64,000 bases of DNA from Euclidia mi (Eukaryota > Arthropoda > Insecta > Lepidoptera > Erebidae): positions 5,746,830-5,810,829 of the forward strand of contig OX123191.2 in the NCBI GenBank assembly GCA_944739405.2, read 5' to 3'. The notes beneath the pieces were generated by a model. That model saw only the letters and a list, made by a program, of their open reading frames with translations, searched no databases and was not told the origin of the DNA. Positions 54,155 to 64,000 of this stretch are shown one piece after another. Position 1 is the stretch's first letter, and each line of letters opens with the position of its first letter. A program made the position numbers and the translations under genes.

Positions 54155-54325
54155 CGACCCTTCTGCTTACTAATCTAACAGGATTGAATGGAATGATAGC
54201 TCTTCCTAGAGCAATTGCCGTTCCCTAAGAACAAGTGTACTACCCGACTACCCGTAACAATTAAAGACCTTCATAACAGCGGTGACCACCGACATGCTCG
54301 CCGAAATACGGGGCAAGCGACTAAT
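54155..54325 (-). repeat. SINE-C fragment (3' part)
   Basis: Minus strand shares with 60962-61350 the words CCTGTTAGATTAGTAAGCAG near the 3' end and GCCCCGTATTTCGGCGAGCA in the body, in the same order, with gaps. The tRNA head is missing. It lies directly upstream of the truncated LINE. Confidence 0.5.
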
Positions 54326-56019
54326 TTATCTATATAAAAAAATGTATCACAGTCATATTTGTACGCGCTTATCTTCCAAACGACGACACCAATTTGGATA
54401 ACTGTGTCTTTTATATGTTCGTTATTGCCAGGTTATTGCTAGGAGTAATAATATGAGTATAAAATAATCTATAGGGAAATTATCACTACAAACCAGTTCA
54501 CTCGGAAAGTATTGCGAGAAAAGTTTTTATGTATGTGAGACTGGCCAGTTATAATTTATTTAAAAATATCCTTCTTATAGAACATTTTTTTTTAGTCTCG
54601 CAAAAATTTCTGAGTGTCCCACATATATGGCAGTACAAAATTCGACGAGCCAGGTAGTTTTCAATAAATTACATGGATTAGCTTACTAACTTACATTTTG
54701 AGTAGCTTGTGCTTTGCTTGTGCTATTTAAATTGAATCACTTTCCTCAACTTACATTGCGCTGTTCTAATGATACGAAATGCAATCATCGATACTATTAT
54801 TTGTACTTACTCAACTAACTTGTCCGGTTTCCTTTCCTAATTGGCATGAACTCAGAACTATTACGTGTACTTTTGATCGGAACTTCGACCTTATCAACCC
54901 GTATATTAGAGCGCTATTTCTGTGTAAAACTGTGTCCAAACGAAATTTCAATATTATATTCCTGTCTACATTGTTATGTAACATCATTTAATTTTCCTAT
55001 AGGTAAACAAGACTTTAAAAAGATTTTGTATATTTTAAACCGATTACAAAAACCTGATTCAATCTTGAAGCATTATTGACCTCATCTGGCACAAAATCCT
55101 TTTGAACCCAAAATCTAATTCTCATTCAATACAATTTTCCCAGTCATTCTCCAAAAATCGTTTAAAACTTTCTCACTAAGATGTAATGTCATTGCAAAAT
55201 TAAATCTTTTATTCATGGTGGTTTAAATGTTTAGCTGTGCGATAAAAAGTGTAATGATTTATAGCCATGGGGTATTTGGTGTAGTGGCGCAGGCTTATGG
55301 TAATGTGGATCGTTTTAATTTTGCGCTCGATATGAGGTGATATGGCATCAAAAGCTTTTAAAATTTAGTGGTTAGTCATTCATGGTTTGAAATATATGAC
55401 GTTGTATTGTATTCGGTATTAAAGTCCCTCAGTCGAATGGATGAAAGTTATGAGGCGGGATTAATACATCTAGTTATTGTTGTTAAACAGTCAATACTTT
55501 TAGTTGGTTTTATTCGTAGTATTTGTAGTGTTGTCTACCACGTTATTCAGCGTATAATGTATTTATCTATGTAGTTAATTATCAGCAAAAATAACACATC
55601 ACAAATAAGATTCAGTTTTTCGGTATTTTAATAAAGCTAGTTAAATATGCGTAAGTGAGCGGTCCAATCGTATCTGTTATAGTACAACGCATTTATTAAA
55701 AGAAAATAAAATAAGAATACAAATGAATTTCAGTGTAAAAAGGGCTTAACACTTTCTTCGTCCGTTTATTTCTTGAAAATGATTCGCGAAACTTTTTGAC
55801 ATAAGGCCAGCCCAATCCAACCTAGGACCAAGAATCAAATGGACTCGACATTTGCGTACACCCGTAAAGGACGGACATAGAGTACATCCTGAGTTGGTGT
55901 TACCAGATGTTGTAAATGTTTACCCTACAATTCTACGAAGTACTTATTAACTTTTATGTAACATTGTATCAAACCTGAATTATAATAATAATCATAATAT
56001 TCTACCACATTCACACAAC
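54326..56019. other. No gene recognised
   Basis: AT-rich. Overlapping frames at 54779-54991 and 54846-55079 and a frame at 55368-55574 lack recognisable domains. Nothing assigned. Confidence 0.3.
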
Positions 56020-56246
56020 ACCATCTAGTCCCAAACTAAGCAGAGCTTGTACTATGGGTACTAGATAATGGATAAACATACTTACATACTTTTTTTTTGT
56101 AAATACATACATATTATACATTGAAACACCCAGACCAAGACAAACATCCATGTTCATGCACACAAATGTTTGACTTGTGTGGGAATCGAACCCGCGACCT
56201 TCGGCGTAGCAGTCGTTTACACTCCCGCTGCGCCAACCGGTCGTTC
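56020..56246 (-). mobile_element. SINE-D copy (tRNA-headed)
   Basis: Minus strand head GGAACGACCGGTTGGCGCAG, A box TGGCGCAGCGG, B box GGTTCGATTCC at the correct spacing; body CATTTGTGTGCATGAACATG and TTTATCCATTATCTAGTACC, then CATAGTACAAGCTCTGCTTA. Both promoter boxes match the Pol III consensus, but the tRNA-like part has no clean acceptor stem. Confidence 0.75.
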
Positions 56247-57376
56247 CGGAATTGAATACCTTACCAGACATCTGAGACCGCGTTCTCCTATAATTTTTAA
56301 TCAATTTGGTATTTCGTTGAATTTATGAGCTAACTCGAGAAGTTCCATCAATATCCGTTTAGGTATTTTTGCAACGAATAGTAACAATCATCTATATAAT
56401 ATAATTGACAGCCTAATAAAAAAATAAAAATATAGCTAACCTTACAAGGAGGTTTAAATCCACCCATAAGGTGTGCGATAAGTATTTTTTATACTTAATA
56501 TTATTATGTACCTACTTATAGCAAAAGTGTCGAATATGTGGGACTGGCTTCACTCGCCAAATAAACACGAGGCTCAGAGTTATATATCTTTTATTATATT
56601 ATTTGACACTCAACTTTACTGTCCTTTGAACAAAATTAATTTTGTATTCAAATTTCTTATTTTCTCTTCTTTATCATTCGAGAATGATTCCAAATAAGTA
56701 CCTATTGTGGGGAGTTTTCCTTAAACACTTTTGTTCAAAGTGTTTAGAGCATACTCTTGCATATTGATTCGGATCCCAGTTTTCTCCTCCTGTTGCACGT
56801 ATCCACAATTATTTTTGGATCGTGCAGTCTTTTGGGAATCTATAAACAAATAATTTCATTACTACAAAGAATCGGAAAACAAATTAAATAATTAATCTTA
56901 GATTCATATGAAACTAAGTAACGGCAAATTACCCAAAATTTGGGTAATTTCCCAAACGCTTCAGTGGTATCCCTAAAAAACATTTAACGCTGTAAAATTA
57001 AAAAGTATCGATGACTTTTGGCTAGCTCAACATTCAACGACCTATTGAATTCGATTGTGTAAACCTAAAATCGCGTTGATAATAAAATAGCATTTTTTGG
57101 TTTATTGATGTAATTTAAAAATTATTTCCTTATGTAATGATACGCTATTTGTATCATTCTATCAATATTTTCATGTATAAATATATATTATAACTAAAAT
57201 ATTGTACTTACGAATAAATGGTTATGTTCTCACATTTCCGCTCACTATGGCTTTTACAGCCTAAAATGTAACAAATCACCATAATAAATCTGAACCAATG
57301 ATATTTTCACTAAGTATTCACAATTAATAACAATAAAAACACAAATTTTTCGCGGAAGATATCGAGAGCTCAAACG
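56247..57376. other. No gene recognised
   Basis: AT-rich. A 63-codon frame at 56506-56697 is probably chance. Confidence 0.3.
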
Positions 57377-57411
57377 TTTGTTGGTCACAAAATTCAGTTG
57401 TGACCAACAAA
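57377..57411. repeat. Hairpin with 14-bp arms
   Basis: TTTGTTGGTCACAA and TTGTGACCAACAAA pair perfectly around the loop AATTCAG. Confidence 0.8.
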
Positions 57412-58144
57412 AAAAAACGAAAACTGACAAAGACAAAAAATGCTATCTTTGTCTCTTTTACTCTTATGTATTTCTGTATGACTTTATCTCCGTCTGTCAC
57501 GGTATTATTATTTGCTTGTCAAATCCATAGAGATACATCATTCTAGAATCCAACACATTGAAATGCTTCACGTCAAAAAACTCACGAGAGATTTCGCTAG
57601 ACAAAACACGTCGCCCTGTCGTCGATTCACTTAAGAAACGCAATTTAGATTATAAGTCTAGTCTTAAAAACAACAATTCCAACTCATTACTAAAGTTGCA
57701 ATACTAGATAGATTAAAGAAAACTCTTAAAGCACTATTTATTAAAAAGTTAATACCATTAGAAACACAATTAGCGGACTGAGTTCGTAACATTTTAGTTC
57801 AGACAAGTTTTTGTTAGTAAATGCAATTGCATTTATGATTCAGAAGGCTGGAGTCGGGATATTGTTTAAATGGATAAACCAATTATGGTGGAATCTGCGA
57901 CGCATAATGCTGGACCGAGGCAGCCTTTGGTGGAATGATATCCAGAAAGCGTAATAGCATCTCTTAACAGAAGCTTTCATATTTTATCTGACGATTTGGT
58001 AGCGGTATTAATTATATTGTTTAGGTATGCCCTCTCATTTTAAGAACTCAGCTACTGTTGGGATAAACAGAAAACAATTTTGATTTATTATTACAAGTAT
58101 TAAATTGCGACGATTACTGTGACAAATATGATTTTCACAAAATA

Positions 58145-58230
58145 ATGACGGGGTGTTTTAAGCGGTCACTCGCTATTTCGAACTGAGTTCATTGGAGTTC
58201 GATCCCCAAACGAGACAGCACTTTGTTTGA
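58145..58230 (+). repeat. tRNA-like SINE head relic
   Basis: TTTTAAGCGGTCACTCGCTA followed by GAGTTCGATCCCC (B box). Similar to the heads at 405-501 and 6330-6424. Low confidence because the A box is weak. Confidence 0.3.
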
Positions 58231-58968
58231 TTCACACACCTTTTTGTTTCAAGTGTACTTCGTGCACGTTCTTTATGTGCGTCAGAATGGCTGGTCGTCT
58301 GTGGCTTTGGTATATGAGAGTTGATTTGAAAATTGCTACATAATTGCTTATATTTGCTACATATAATAAATAATTGCTACATGGGATATATATTTAGAAA
58401 TAAAATATTTTTTTTGACCAGCCATCCTGACGTTTGGTTGGCTGGTCACCTCCTAGTTTAAAGATAAGCATGCCGAGTTTCCCGAAACGTATTGCGTCAA
58501 TAATTGCTACATATTTACTTCATTTATCTAATTCAGTTGTAACTTCAGTCATATGTTAAATCAAGGATATAGGATTTATTTAAATTATGCCAATGAAAAG
58601 TGCCTGATAAAATAATAAAGGCAACTAGTTGCAGTGTGTCTTCACTAGACGGTATTGCTATTTTAGGAGGCAGGCGTTTGAAATAATAATTGTTTATATG
58701 CCATGTTATTTTATGTAGGTAAGTGGATAATAATCACATTAAAAGGGTATTGTAAGCAAAAACAAAATGTAGGTCTTTCATAAGATTCAGTTTAATAATA
58801 TGACAATTTACTAAAAAAATATTCAATTATTAATTTATCTTAATTTCACATTACTTTTCAATGTGGAATTAGCTTCTTTTACTCTTCGTATTTTTTTTCG
58901 ATTCGGCATCATAACATTTCCATGGATTGTTGAAGGTAGGTACATATTTTTTACGCAAGAATAGCATT

Positions 58969-59123
58969 AAGGCTGCTACAAATAGTGCCGGCGGCATGAG
59001 CCGCCGGCTTTTGTCGCGCCGCTCATGCCACCGGCTTTTGGCGGGCGGTAGTGCCGCCGGCATCAGCCGCAAAAAGCTGCCGGGCATCATTCCAGTTGTA
59101 TAGAACGTAGGATTGCCAACATA
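58969..59123 (+). repeat. GC-rich block, left member of inverted pair
   Basis: Starts AAGGCTGCTACA and AGTGCCGGCGGC, has repeated GCCGCCGGC-type words, and ends GTAGGATTGCCAACAT. Its inverted partner is at 60079-60227. Open frames across it are composition artefacts. Confidence 0.7.
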
Positions 59124-59157
59124 TTTTGCCAAATTTTTCAATCTTTAAATGTTTCAT

Positions 59158-59391
59158 TGTCCGTGTGGTGACGGATTAAGAATACGAAATGTCACCACCC
59201 CATATCATCCCATGGGTGTCGTAAGAGCCGACACAGGGAGCATATTATGCAGAGAACAACACTGTAAGAGAAGGAAAACTTGATAAAAACCCTATACCAA
59301 CCCGTTTGGCCAGCGTGGTATAGTAGGCCAATTCCTCGTTTCAAAGGAGAGGCCTAGTCCAGCAGTGGACTGTTCAAGGCTGATGATGATG
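59158..59391 (+). mobile_element. SINE-R copy 3 with 11-bp TSD
   Basis: TSD AAATGTTTCAT at 59147-59157 and 59392-59402. TGTCCGTGTGGTGACGGATT to GGCTGATGATGATG. Full length, 234 bp. Confidence 0.9.
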
Positions 59392-59572
59392 AAATGTTTC
59401 ATAGCTTGTTTGACAATTAAAATTAAAAAATAAACAATTCGTTTTTAATTACGTTAATTATTGACGTTCTATTTCTTTGTTCTCGTCACTTTTGATTCAT
59501 CACTGAACTCTTTAATTCTGAACTTCTGAAGTGGCGGGAACGGAGACGGAGATATGATTTTAAGTATAAGTT

Positions 59573-59821
59573 ACCTCCGTGGTCCAGTGGATAGCCAATG
59601 CGACTGCTGATCGGAGGTCCCGGGTTCGATTCCCAGGTTGGGTAAAAGTGTTACTGGGTTTTCCGAATTCTCAGTAGCAGCACGGAGTCTGGTGATGTGC
59701 CCGGTAACGGCAATAGGCTCGCCGCCTATTACGTGGGACCTAAAAATTCACGGCGAAATGTGGGTGTGATAATAATATTACACCTCTGCCTACCTCTTCG
59801 GGGATACAGGCGTGAGTCTAT
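59573..59821 (+). mobile_element. SINE-A copy
   Basis: Plus strand ACCTCCGTGGTCCAGTGGAT, B box GGTTCGATTCC, CAGTAGCAGCACGGAGTCTG, CCTATTACGTGGGACCTAAA, GGATACAGGCGTGAGTCTAT. TSD unclear. Confidence 0.85.
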
Positions 59822-60078
59822 ACCATTGCCAGTTGCATTTTTCTGTAAAAATTCTTTACCATTAATGGTGAATTTCTTTTAGATGTCTTTGAGCCTAAAT
59901 AGTTTCCATTATCCATTTAACTTATGTGTAACGTTATATAGATAAGTACTCATAATTAGTGTTTCGTTTTACACGTCACAGTAAGGGTTGGAAATAAAGT
60001 ATTTTCATATACTTCATTTGTATACAAAAGTATAAAGTATAATTGCCAAAAATAAAGTAGGATAGGTTATTATAAAGT

Positions 60079-60227
60079 ATGGTTGACAATCCTAATAGAA
60101 CGACCACACACAAGTAGCAAGTTGCAACCCGCGGCCGGCCGGCGGCCTACCCGGGCGGCCATGCCGGCGGCTCATTCGTGCGGCCAAGCCGGCGGCTTGG
60201 CCGCCGGCACTGTGTGTAGCAGCCTTT
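60079..60227 (-). repeat. GC-rich block, right member of inverted pair
   Basis: Inverted counterpart of 58969-59123: on the minus strand AAGGCTGCTACACACAGTGC, GCCGGCGGCCAAGCCGCCGG, ending TAGGATTGTCAACCAT. Confidence 0.7.
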
Positions 60228-60255
60228 ACTTACACGGTTGCCAGAGCCTTTTCTT

Positions 60256-60460
60256 TTTTTGTTTTACGAGGTGGAAAATCCCTCCGGATCTCCGACTCCT
60301 TGGGAGCACTAAAAACCACCTCGACTTTCTCATGTACCCGTATGTCGGAGGGTCGGGTATCGCCGAAGCATTCGTCGCAACCCCCGACGAGTATTGGCCC
60401 TTGGACACCTCTGCCTACCCCTTCGGGAATAACAGGCGTGAAGTTATGTTTATGTTTAAT
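60256..60460 (+). mobile_element. Retroposon fragment with SINE-A-like tail
   Basis: Contains GAGGTGGAAAATCCCTCCGG, GTCGGAGGGTCGGGTATCGC, GCAACCCCCGACGAGTATTG, then CACCTCTGCCTACCCCTTCG and ATAACAGGCGTGAAGTTATG with TTATGTTTATGTTTA as tail. It carries the same CTGCCTACCCC...AGGCGTGA tail core as SINE-A but an unrelated body. It abuts the right inverted arm. Confidence 0.55.
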
Positions 60461-60961
60461 GTTATTTTATCAGGCATTTTTCATTGGGATAATTTAAATA
60501 ATTCCTATATCCTTGATTTAACATATGACTGAAGTTACAACTAAATTAGATAAATGAAGTAAATATGTAGCAATTATTGACGCAATACATTTCGGGAAAC
60601 TCTGCATGCTTAACTTTAAACTAGGAGGTGACCAGCCAACCAAACGTCAGGATGGCTGGTCAAAAAAAATAATTTATTTCTAAATATATATCCCATGTAG
60701 CAATTATTTATTATATGTAGCAAATATAAGCAATTATGCAGCAATTTTCAAATCAACTCTCATATACCAAAGCCACAGACGACCAGCCATTCTGACGCAC
60801 ATCGTTACTTGGACGTTTATATATGTGAGGTACAGGGTTTTTTCTGGTGCAAAATTTTACTTCAATAAAAATGATCTATTTATAGTATCTCTATTTTCTT
60901 TTCGTTGATTTACGCACAATAACAATAAAAGCAATCAGAATTCAAACGCACACATACAAAC

Positions 60962-61350
60962 TTCTTCTTCTTTCTTTCTCCTAGCGTTATCCCAGTTTCA
61001 ACCCGGGGTCCGCTTACTAGTCTAACCGGATTTGACTGAATATTAGCTTTTCCACGGAGCGACTGCCTATCTGACCTCCGCAACCCATAGGGATAGCGAT
61101 ATTCCATGGTTTAGACTAGTGTCAGTTTATTCAGAGATAGGTACTGACCTCCCTATAGATAACGACTGTCAAAGATCTTCATGACAACCGGGACCGACGA
61201 CTTAACGTGCTCTCCGAGGCACGGGACAAGCGATAATTAATAATTCAATACGCACATAACTCCGAAAAGTCAGTGGTGCGCGCCTAGGATTCGAACCCGA
61301 TACCCTCTGCATGGCAGTCTGTTGGTATCTACACTAGGCTATCGCTGCCT
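60962..61350 (-). mobile_element. SINE-C, full length, 16-bp TSD
   Basis: TSD ACGCACACATACAAAC at 60946-60961 and 61351-61366. Minus strand head AGGCAGCGATAGCCTAGTGT, A box TAGCCTAGTGT, B box GGTTCGAATCC; then GACTTTTCGGAGTTATGTGC, CGTGCCTCGGAGAGCACGTT, and a 3' part with TTAGACTAGTAAGCGGACCC and a GAAAGAAAGAAG tail. 389 bp. Confidence 0.85.
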
Positions 61351-61504
61351 ACGCACACATACAAACATTATACTCATTAAACTTCCATGATTAAAAGTTC
61401 TACCATACAATGACGGTGGCGCCCGTTAATACAAACGACTGTACCTACTAATCTGGAAAAGTATTAATTGTACGCAGAACTAAGTGTGTACGCAGAACAA
61501 ATAT

Positions 61505-61845
61505 TTTTACAGACAACCCGGTGGCGTAGAGGGTGTGTAAATGACTGCCACGCCGATAGTCACGAGTTCGATTCCCGCTCAAGACGAACACTTGTGTGCA
61601 TGAACTGGCATGTTTATATTGGTCAGGCTCACAGACTCATGCCTATTTCCCGAAAGCGTGGACAGAGACTACGGAACGCCATATGCAAATTTGGAAATTT
61701 CTCCTTAAACGTAAACCTTGGTAAGGGTATTTATAATATGTACCTACTTAATTATACTTCTAAAAAAAGTATATGCATGTTAATCCATTGCCTAGTATCA
61801 ATAGTACAAGCTCTGCTAAATTTGGAACTATATGGTGTCGATAAT
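61505..61845 (+). mobile_element. SINE-D copy with nested RTE fragment
   Basis: Plus strand: CCCGGTGGCGTAGAGGGTGT, B box AGTTCGATTCCC, CTTGTGTGCATGAACTGGCA, then interrupted, then AATCCATTGCCTAGTATCAA and TAGTACAAGCTCTGCTAAAT as in 56020-56246. The interruption (about 61626-61690 and perhaps to 61725) has minus-strand RTE-tail words: GGCGTTCCGTAGTCTCTGTC and CGGGAAATAGGCATGAGTCT. Confidence 0.7.
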
Positions 61846-61997
61846 TTCAGACAAAACTGTAGCGTCACCGGCGAGGCGCTAGGTCAGCCTAAATCGAGAC
61901 GTGGCGCTGGCCAAACGCCCTTATTAATAATTGAGCCGTTGGACACTGTTGTTCAAACTATCAGAATCTACAAAGATTTTCAAGTTGGTATTTAAAT

Positions 61998-62240
61998 CTA
62001 TCATCTATCATCAGCCTTTAACAGTCCACTGCTGGACTAGGCCTCTCCTTTGAAAGGAGGAATTGGCCTACTATACCACGCTGGCCAAACGGGTTGGTAT
62101 AGGGTTTGTATCAAGTTTTCCTTCTCTTACAGTGTTGTTCTCTGCATAATATGCTCCCTCTGTCGGCTCTTCAAGACACCCATGGGATTATGTGGGATAG
62201 TGACATTCCGTATTCTTAATCCGTCACCACACGGACAGAA
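61998..62240 (-). mobile_element. SINE-R copy 4 with 10-bp TSD
   Basis: TSD GTATTTAAAT at 61988-61997 and 62241-62250. Minus strand CTGTCCGTGTGGTGACGGAT to AAAGGCTGATGATAGATGAT. Full length. Confidence 0.9.
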
Positions 62241-62585
62241 GTATTTAAATAGTGGTTGTCATTTATACTAATTCAAATGTGTATCTGAGATATAGCATAA
62301 TATGTTTTGTCACTGTACTGTTGTTGGCGATCGCCATAATCACTGGGCGATAGTGCCGATATGTCAGTAGCAATAAAAGCAAATTCTAATCCAATTTTTG
62401 ACCGCATGGGGGGTTAAGGTTTCGAAATACGTCGCCGTTTTTAGGGGTTGTGAGTGATTGGGGGGGAGGAAGTTTCGGAACCCCGCCTCACCATTTTCAA
62501 TTGCCGGAAATACTTGGATTCCTCTGAAAAAAAAAAATCTGCAAACATCGGTGTGTATGGCACTGCCAACTTCCACATTCTTCAC

Positions 62586-62940
62586 ACTAGTTTAATAAAC
62601 TAAGGTTGACGGAGCCCTGCTTTGCAGGGCTCCTATTTTTGGATTACGGTTCAGAAGAGAACCTAACATAACCTATTTAGTTACTTATTACAGTCGCACC
62701 TAACTCTAGCTACTCGAAAGCAATGACGCACAAATTTGACATTAGCTGTCAATATCATGCATACAAGATGGCGGTTGCGCTTCGTTTCACATTTTTCACA
62801 TAAAACCTAAATATCGCTTTTATTGATTCCACTAGTTTAATAAACTGAGGTCGACGGATCTCTAGGGCTCCTATTTTTGGGTTAAGGGTCAAAAGAGAAC
62901 CTAACACAACCTATTTAGTTACTTTCACATAAAACCTAAA
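62586..62940. repeat. Direct repeats of ~100 bp
   Basis: CACTAGTTTAATAAACTAAG at 62586 recurs near 62830 as CACTAGTTTAATAAACTGAG; both continue with GACGGA, GGGCTCCTATTTTTGG, AGAGAACCTAAC and CCTATTTAGTTACT. CACATAAAACCTAAA also occurs twice (about 62797, 62927). The first copy has an extra GCCCTGCTTTGCAGGGC hairpin. Confidence 0.75.
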
Positions 62941-64000
62941 ATTACGTTCCGTTTTGCATATTTAAATCAAGATTTTTTGGAAATTGTTTAAAAATATTTA
63001 GACGCAACTCCGGCAGCCAAAATTACTTTTAGGGGATTAAAACTAACTCCCTTAAGCCCCCTACACCACCAATACTCTCAAATTCGGGCGATGCGTTTCG
63101 AGATCCGACTCCGCATGGGTAACTTTATAGCAGTGTCAGTGACTACTGAGCATGATGTCTATAAAAATACTGCTAGACTGAACAGGTTTTTTATTACCTA
63201 CGTCACACTACCGCTTACATACAGTATGACCGAACTAGGTAAACACTGGCCTGAAGGCTGGAATGTAGAATCCTACTGCTCTCCGACGCTCGCAGGGTAG
63301 CTGCTTGTAGGGTCGCCGGTGAGCTGGCCGAAGTGCACGCTGGGCAGGCAGCTTGGTGGTCGAGGTACAGGCTGAGCGGAGGTACAGGCAGCCGATGTGG
63401 ACCGAGCGGTGAGGCTCAGGCGTAAGCCGGTGCAGTCAGGCGTCCGTGGCCTGGCTGTAGGAGGCTCGTAGGCAGAAGCTGATGCGTGGGCAGTGGCTGG
63501 TAGCGGCACGGCGCTAGCAGCTCGTAATTGTAGCTCGTAGGGAGAACGTCAGCCCGTAGGGAGAATCGTGGCCCGTAGGGAGAAGACTGCCCTTAGGGAG
63601 AACTGGAAACAGCATAGAGCATACACAACACCCGGTCAGGAACAGGCTATCCCTAGATCGGCTGTTATGCTTAGGAGACACAGAAACTACAGACAGAACA
63701 TATAGGCACACAGACAACTAGAATATGCTTACCCCCAGTGGGACAGTAGATATTGAGTAGAAGGTAGAATAATCACGAGGTGAAGCGGCAGCGTTCCGAT
63801 GTCTAGGGAAAGTGACCAATTTAGATCGCGCACCCATCTTATATAGTCATAGACCAATGAGTCATAGACTGCCTGTGGATCTGTTTATGACCATTTAAGG
63901 TAACAATTCCTAGCGAAGCGCTCTGCGGCTAAGCTGGCGTTAAGCGCCTGCGAGATATTATAACGCAATGCGTAGTATTACGTTACATTGTAAAGATTGT
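62941..64000. other. GC-rich, repeat-bearing window end
   Basis: From about 63290 to 63720 the sequence is GC-rich with many GGCAG/GGTACAGGC words. Four imperfect ~20-bp units around GTAGGGAGAA lie at about 63530-63605. It may be part of a larger element running off the window, for example an LTR, but I cannot show this. Frames at 63091-63300, 63273-63509 and 63514-63717 have no recognisable motif. Confidence 0.35.

Larger units (their letters stand above)
58275..60802. mobile_element. Composite element with 341-bp terminal inverted repeats
   Basis: The arms 58275-58615 and 60462-60802 are inverted copies with few mismatches, tipped by ATGTGCGTCAGAATGGCTGG. They contain GACCAGCCATCCTGACGTTT and repeated ATTGCTACAT. 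Inside is a second inverted pair of GC-rich blocks (58969-59123, 60079-60227). The interior also holds SINE-R, SINE-A and another retroposon. No transposase frame and no clear TSD were seen. Confidence 0.8.

Noticed and set aside
60083..60532. 149-codon frame
   Set aside because: Runs through a GC-rich inverted block, a retroposon and an inverted arm; a chance join of three repeats.

Overview
The window looks like a repeat-dominated, AT-rich stretch of a lepidopteran (moth or butterfly) nuclear genome. The evidence is the mix of families: tRNA-headed SINEs with (ATGT)n tails, RTE- and Jockey/CR1-type LINE fragments, Helitrons ending in CTAG between host A and T, a piggyBac-like element with an intron, and many short inverted-repeat elements. 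I found no convincing host protein-coding gene, no functional tRNA or rRNA gene and no CRISPR. All open reading frames I could assign belong to transposable elements, and nearly all are broken. Family names such as SINE-A, SINE-R or H1 are local labels used only here.

Layout. 0-10 kb: MITE-like and Helitron relics, a ~1.2 kb Helitron whose 5' end is tandemly duplicated (2697-4251), SINE-A, the first mini-Helitron H1, SINE-R and a decayed DDE transposase (8.4-9.0 kb). 10-14 kb: a GC-rich inverted repeat, then a 5'-truncated RTE LINE (10814-12760, minus) that was itself split by a second LINE, then three SINEs. 14-18 kb: palindromes and a SINE-A nested in a LINE tail with a 12-bp target-site duplication (TSD). 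18.3-22.0 kb: a long decayed LINE with an esterase-like domain before its endonuclease. 23-30 kb: further RTE, SINE and Helitron copies and a 5S-rRNA-like SINE relic.

30.5-33.5 kb: the best-preserved coding element, a Jockey-like LINE with one in-frame stop. 33.5-40.7 kb: an ORF1 relic with an FP-type domain, LINE pieces, SINE-R, a 1.9-kb near-perfect palindrome with TA flanks (35452-37370), and another decayed LINE. 42.7-44.3 kb: two Helitrons in tandem, one carrying eight ~118-bp repeats rich in AAGATGGCGG. 44.8-50.7 kb: a MITE, SINEs and small retroposons. 50.9-54.2 kb: a Jockey-like LINE interrupted by a piggyBac-like element and, in its 3' region, by H1. 54-64 kb: SINE-C, SINE-D and SINE-R copies, a 2.5-kb long-inverted-repeat region (58275-60802), and a GC-rich end with short tandem repeats.

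How the parts relate. SINE-A/B share their last ~40 bp and (ATGT)n tail with the RTE LINE in the same window, and SINE-R shares its GATGAT-type tail with a second set of LINE 3' ends. This fits SINEs that borrow a LINE partner's reverse transcriptase. Many insertions are dated relative to each other by nesting and TSDs. Family assignments rest on motifs read by eye; no database search was possible.
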